A DNA stretch of 32,662 nt from an uncultured Caulobacterales bacterium (GTDB lineage: Bacteria > Pseudomonadota > Alphaproteobacteria > Caulobacterales > Caulobacteraceae): contig CAINOV010000032.1 in NCBI GenBank assembly GCA_903851655.1, positions 1-32,662 of the forward strand, written 5' to 3'. The notes under the pieces are model-generated. The model made no database searches, had not been told where the DNA came from, and was given only the letters and a program-made list of their open reading frames with translations. A program made the position numbers and the translations under genes. Shown piece after piece: positions 28,586 to 32,662 of the stretch. The first letter of the stretch is position 1, and each line of letters begins with the position of its first letter.

Positions 28586-29959
28586 TCAGCGCCCGGCGAT
28601 CCGGCGGATGGCGCTGAACCAGAAGGGCGCGCCCTGGGCGGCGGCGACGATGGTGATCAGCCAGCCCAGCAGGATCTTCCACGCAGCCTCCGTATGGAAG
28701 TCGGGGCCGTACTGGGCGGAGTTCATCGCCGCCTGAACCGCTGCGGACTTGGCGGCGGCGGCGCCGGGGTCCGGGGCCGCGGCGGGGGTCGCCGGGACCG
28801 TCGCTGCGGGCGCGGGACTCGGCGCCGGCGCGCTGGCGACCGCCGCAGCCGGGGCTGCGCCGGAGACGGCGGCCGGAGTCGCAGCACGAGTCGCGGCGGG
28901 AGTCGCGGCCGCCGCCGCAGGATGCTTCAGGCTCCCCGGGGTCATGCCGGCCTTGGCCATGGACACGGCCACGGACTTGGGCGCCGCCTGTTCGATCAGC
29001 GCGATGTGCGGCTTCAGGGCGGGGCTGGCGTTGGCGGCGACGAAGGCCTGGCCGCAGGTGTCCGGAGTAGACTGCAGGGACAGCACGCCGGCGCCCTGCT
29101 TCACCAGCTGCGCCATCCACGGCCAGCCGATGGGGAGCTCGTTGTTCAGCCGGGCGCAGGCCACCAGGGTCTCGAGATTGGTGACGTCAGAGCTGGCGGT
29201 TTGCAGGGTCTGGGTCGATGGCGGCTGGTCCGCCGGCGTGGCTGCGATGGCCGCGTTCAGCGCCACCGTGCGCTGGTCGATGGTCGCGGCCAGGCTGGGC
29301 GTGATCGCCGCCAGCGCCGCGGTCAGCTGGGCGTTGGACTGGAAGTTGTCGGCGATGTGCAGGGTGCTGACATTGAACAGCAGGGTCACCGCCGTGGCGA
29401 CGCCATAGGACAGGGCCGTCAGGCTGGCCGAGAAGCCCTCGGTCATCTTGGTCTCGGCGTTGTTGAACCAGGCGGTGACGGACTGGATCACCTCGTCCCG
29501 GCTGGCGCCCGCCGGCGGCAGGATCAGGGACAGCCGGGTCTTCAGCGCCCCCTCCTTCAGCGCCGCCACGGACGCCGGCAGGGTGGCGATCGGATCCCCC
29601 GCCGACCACCGGGGCTGCACCGCCGTGGACAGGGCCGTGACGAAGGTCATGGCGTCCATGGTGGTGGCGTGCGGCTCCCCGCCCGAGACCGAGGCGGTCA
29701 GCGGATGGCTGTAGAAGCGCTTGGCGATCTCGAGCTTGTAGACGTCGTCACTGATCAGCCCACGGACGGTCCGCTTCAAGGTCCAGGACCGCAGACGGAA
29801 GAACTGGACGATGATCTGTTGCAGAACGCTGACGATCGCGCTCATGATCAGGAACACGAGCAGAACGCAGAGCGCCACCTGGAATAATGGGCTGTTGAAC
29901 ATACGCGCGTCACGACTCTGCTGAGAAACCCCGCCCCGATCCCCCTGCAGACGGCCCAA
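28586..29959 (-). CDS. Uncharacterised membrane protein: N-terminal TM, central TM region, Ala/Pro-rich linker, C-terminal TM
   Basis: VALCVLLVFLIMSAIVSVLQQIIVQFFRLRSWTLKRTVRGLISD N-terminus; LTALSYGVATAVTLLFNVSTLHIA centre; C-terminal LLGWLITIVAAAQGAPFWFSAIRRIAGR. Confidence 0.8.
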   Translation of the reverse strand: MGRLQGDRGGVSQQSRDARMFNSPLFQVALCVLLVFLIMSAIVSVLQQIIVQFFRLRSWTLKRTVRGLISDDVYKLEIAKRFYSHPLTASVSGGEPHATTMDAMTFVTALSTAVQPRWSAGDPIATLPASVAALKEGALKTRLSLILPPAGASRDEVIQSVTAWFNNAETKMTEGFSASLTALSYGVATAVTLLFNVSTLHIADNFQSNAQLTAALAAITPSLAATIDQRTVALNAAIAATPADQPPSTQTLQTASSDVTNLETLVACARLNNELPIGWPWMAQLVKQGAGVLSLQSTPDTCGQAFVAANASPALKPHIALIEQAAPKSVAVSMAKAGMTPGSLKHPAAAAATPAATRAATPAAVSGAAPAAAVASAPAPSPAPAATVPATPAAAPDPGAAAAKSAAVQAAMNSAQYGPDFHTEAAWKILLGWLITIVAAAQGAPFWFSAIRRIAGR

Positions 29960-29981
29960 CCCCTCGGCCCTGCCTTTTCAG

Positions 29982-30013
29982 TTGGATCAGTCCAAAGGTT
30001 AATATACGTTAAC
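29982..30013. promoter_or_regulatory. Two adjacent inverted repeats in a divergent promoter region
   Basis: TTGGA-TCAG-TCCAA (29982-29995) and GTTAA-TATACG-TTAAC (29998-30013) within the 79-bp gap between divergent genes. Confidence 0.55.
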
Positions 30014-30038
30014 TCATTATGCAATTGGTGAGCGTGCC

Positions 30039-31499
30039 GTGCCGTCCGTCCCTGTCAGTCTGACACCTCTGCAAACGGCGGTCATCGACGCGATCGTATC
30101 GCTGTTCGAGAGCAATGCTCCGGCCCGGTATGACGCCGTGGCCCGCAGCGCGACGGACGCCGGCGGGTTGAGCTATGGCAAGCATCAGGCGGCCCTGGTG
30201 GGCGGCAGCCTGTATCGCCTGATCTCGCAATACTGCGCCGCGCCCGGCGCGACCTCGGCCGACGCGCTGCGCCCCTATCTGCCGCGCATGGAGGCCGGCG
30301 ACCGGACGCTGGACCAGGACGACGCCCTGGTGGCGATCCTGAAGGCCGCCGCCGCGGACCCGGTGATGCAGGACGTGCAGGACGACTACTTCCTCGTCCA
30401 CTACATGACCCCGGCCCTTGAGGAGGCGCAGAAGCTCGGCTTCCAGACGCCGCTGGGCTGCGCGATCATCTATGACAGCTTCATCCAGGGGTCCTGGTCC
30501 ACCGGCGCGGATATCAAGGGCCGGACCATCGCCACAGCGGGCGAACCGAGCGCCGACAACGAGAAGACCTGGCTTGCGGCCTATCTCCAGACCCGCCGGG
30601 CCTGGCTGGTGAGCCGGGGCGCGGACCTGGCCCGGTCGGTCTACCGGATCGACGCCCTGAGCAACCTGCTGACCACCGGGCAATGGGACCTGGAGATGCC
30701 CCTGGCCATCCAGCTCACCGGCTTCACCTTCACCCTGACCGCCTGGGACCTGAACGCCCGCCTGTTCCCCGACCCGATGTTCCGGGTGGATCCGGAGAAG
30801 TTCGGCGTGGTGAAGGCCCGCCAGGCCTATCTGCCGGAGGGCCGGGACCGGCATGTGCAGACGCTGCTGGCGACCATCGGCCTGCTGGACCCCAGGACCG
30901 GCGTGGACGGACGCTTCGGCACGGGTTCGGCCAATGTGTTCAAGGCGTTCCAGCTGAGCTGCAACACGCCGCAGACCGGCATTGTCGACTCGGCGGGCTA
31001 CATCCTGCTCTGCGACGCCGTGCGCCGGGTGCAGGCGGCGACGCCGGCCAAGGGAACCGCCGGGTCGGAGGTGGCCGATCTTCGCCCCCTGCCGGCGGCC
31101 GCGACCTCCACCCGGTCGAGGCAGTATTCCATCGCCGCCGGCGCCAGCGCCACCGCCGCCGGCGCGACCGTGGTGGGGTCCAACTATTTCGCGCCGAAGG
31201 ATGTGACCGGCGCCGCCGCCCCAACGCCAGCGACGGCGCCAGCAACCACGCCAGCTCCGGCTCCAGCTCCGGCCCCCGTCACCGCGGCCGCGCCCGCGTC
31301 GCCTCCGGCGCCGTCCAAGGCCGCCGCCCCCGCGCCGGTCCCCCCTGCGATCGCCGCAGCGCCCGCCGCCGTCGCGCTCACCCCGGCGCCGGACAATGAC
31401 TGGGACGACACCGCCCGGGACCTGCTGCCCTGGGTGGCGGTGGGCCTGCTGATCGTGACCCTGGTGTGCATCATCCTCGCCCGGCGACGGGCCTACTGA
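30039..31499 (+). CDS. GH46 chitosanase-like domain + peptidoglycan-binding-like domain + Ala/Pro linker + C-terminal TM anchor
   Basis: AVIDAIVSLFESNAPARYDAVARSATDAGGLSYGKHQAALVGGSLYRLISQY resembles the GH46 catalytic region; RHVQTLLATIGLLDPRTGVDGRFGTGSANVFKAFQ resembles PG_binding_1; LLPWVAVGLLIVTLVCIILARRRAY tail. GTG start. Confidence 0.75.
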   Translation: MPSVPVSLTPLQTAVIDAIVSLFESNAPARYDAVARSATDAGGLSYGKHQAALVGGSLYRLISQYCAAPGATSADALRPYLPRMEAGDRTLDQDDALVAILKAAAADPVMQDVQDDYFLVHYMTPALEEAQKLGFQTPLGCAIIYDSFIQGSWSTGADIKGRTIATAGEPSADNEKTWLAAYLQTRRAWLVSRGADLARSVYRIDALSNLLTTGQWDLEMPLAIQLTGFTFTLTAWDLNARLFPDPMFRVDPEKFGVVKARQAYLPEGRDRHVQTLLATIGLLDPRTGVDGRFGTGSANVFKAFQLSCNTPQTGIVDSAGYILLCDAVRRVQAATPAKGTAGSEVADLRPLPAAATSTRSRQYSIAAGASATAAGATVVGSNYFAPKDVTGAAAPTPATAPATTPAPAPAPAPVTAAAPASPPAPSKAAAPAPVPPAIAAAPAAVALTPAPDNDWDDTARDLLPWVAVGLLIVTLVCIILARRRAY

Positions 31500-31513
31500 G
31501 CCGCGGCGGCGGG

Positions 31514-32662
31514 TCAGCTGCCGTAGCGGACCTCCACATCGATGCCGATATCCCGCAGGAAGCCCGTGGGCAGCACGCCGCCGGCGCAGACAATGACCGC
31601 ATCATTGGGGATGACGCCCCGCCGGTCCCCCGCCGCGAGGGTGACGGACCCGGTCTCGATCCGCTCCACCTCCGTCTCCATGGAGACCCGCAGGCGCCCG
31701 GCGACCCGGGCCTGCTCGACCCGGTCCATGTTCTTGCGCTTGGCCCGCTGGAACGCCTTGCCGCGATAGACCAGGGTCACCTTCGCGTCGGTCTCCTCCA
31801 CCAGGGTGGCGGCGGCTTCCAGCGCGCTGTCGCCGCCGCCCACCACCAGCACCCGCTGCCCCGCATACTGCTGCGGATCGATCATCCGGTAGACCACCTT
31901 GTCCAGCTCCTCCCCCGGAACGCCCAGGGTGCGCGGCGTGCCCCGCCGGCCGATCGCCAGCAGCACGGTGGCCGCGGTGACGGTGCGGCGGGTGGTGTGC
32001 AGCTCGAAGCCGGCGCCGGTCTTGCGCACGGCGTCCACGCGCTCGTCATAGTGAATGCGCAGGCCGGACTTGGCGATCACGTCGGTCCAGAAGGCGAGCA
32101 GGGTCTCCTTGTTCACCTCGCGGAACTTCATCTTGCCATGGCCCGGCAGCTCCGCCGGCTGGGTCATGACCAGCTTGCCCCGGGGATAATGGGAGACAGT
32201 CCCGCCCAGGGTCTGCTGCTCCAGGGTGATGAAGCGCAGGCCGTGCATCTTGGCCGCCAGGCTGGCGGAAATGCCCGCCGGCCCGCCGCCGACAATGGCC
32301 AGGTCATACTCCGTGTCCGAGCGCCGGCCCTGCGACTTCAGGCGCTTGTGGATCTCGCCCACGGCCTGGCGTCCCTGTTCGATGGCGTTGCGGATCAGGC
32401 CCATGCCGCCCAGCTCGCCGGCGATGTAGACCCCCGCCACATTGGTCTGGAAATCCGGCTTCACATTGGGCAGCTCGACCCCCCGCCGCTCGGTGCCGAA
32501 CACCAGGGTGATCGCGCCCACCGGACAGGCGGCCCGGCAGGCGCCGTGACCGATGCAGTGGCTGGGCTGCACCAGTTCCGCCTTGCCGCGGATCATGCCG
32601 AGGATGTCCCCCTCCGGACAGGCCTTGGCGCAGGCGCCGCAGCCGATGCACTTCACCGGATC
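31514..32662 (-). CDS. Ferredoxin (2x[4Fe-4S])-containing FAD/NAD(P) thioredoxin-reductase-like oxidoreductase (N-terminus beyond right edge)
   Basis: CIGCGACAKACPEG and CIGHGACRAACPVG clusters; YDLAIVGGGPAGISASLAA FAD motif; VLVVGGGDSALEAAATL NAD(P) motif. No stop before the window edge on the 5' side. Confidence 0.88.
   Translation of the reverse strand, partial: DPVKCIGCGACAKACPEGDILGMIRGKAELVQPSHCIGHGACRAACPVGAITLVFGTERRGVELPNVKPDFQTNVAGVYIAGELGGMGLIRNAIEQGRQAVGEIHKRLKSQGRRSDTEYDLAIVGGGPAGISASLAAKMHGLRFITLEQQTLGGTVSHYPRGKLVMTQPAELPGHGKMKFREVNKETLLAFWTDVIAKSGLRIHYDERVDAVRKTGAGFELHTTRRTVTAATVLLAIGRRGTPRTLGVPGEELDKVVYRMIDPQQYAGQRVLVVGGGDSALEAAATLVEETDAKVTLVYRGKAFQRAKRKNMDRVEQARVAGRLRVSMETEVERIETGSVTLAAGDRRGVIPNDAVIVCAGGVLPTGFLRDIGIDVEVRYGS

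Noticed and set aside
24495-29887. Long ORFs 24495-26444 (-), 27482-28519 (-) and 28694-29887 (+)
   Set aside because: Antisense shadows of zwf/pgl, edd and the membrane-protein gene; no independent coding evidence.
1-32662. CRISPR arrays, tRNAs, rRNAs, transposases, integrases, phage genes
   Set aside because: None seen on reading either strand; the only tandem repeats are the CGGG tract and coding pentad repeats. A tRNAscan/Infernal/CRISPR search would be needed to exclude small elements.

Overview
High-GC window of ordinary chromosomal character. Gene style suggests an alphaproteobacterium, probably Caulobacterales; this is inference from gene content. I support about 23 protein-coding genes and found no tRNA, rRNA, CRISPR array, transposase or phage gene. 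Left to right: bdhA-like SDR (partial) + patatin; MCP; DUF4403-like lipoprotein; small WYL-like protein with a (CGGG)n tract upstream; NAD-dependent epimerase; M61 peptidase; TonB-dependent receptor; TPR-sulfotransferase; TauE/SafE permease; sorbosone-dehydrogenase-like lipoprotein; small membrane protein; MBL hydrolase; MXKDX-like repeat protein; DUF1223 protein; ECF sigma factor + NrsF/DUF1109 anti-sigma; exported SAM methyltransferase + metzincin-like metalloprotease; zwf-pgl-edd (Entner-Doudoroff); a divergent pair of uncharacterised membrane proteins, one with a GH46-chitosanase-like domain; and a partial ferredoxin/FAD oxidoreductase. The most interesting items are: (1) the divergent membrane pair at 28586-31499, both with Ala/Pro-rich linkers before a C-terminal TM segment, the chitosanase-like one lacking a signal peptide; (2) a matched pair of divergent GTAACC-N16-CGWA promoter-like motifs between the ECF sigma gene and the DUF1223/MXKDX genes; (3) a (CGGG)9 G-quadruplex-capable microsatellite upstream of the WYL-like gene.
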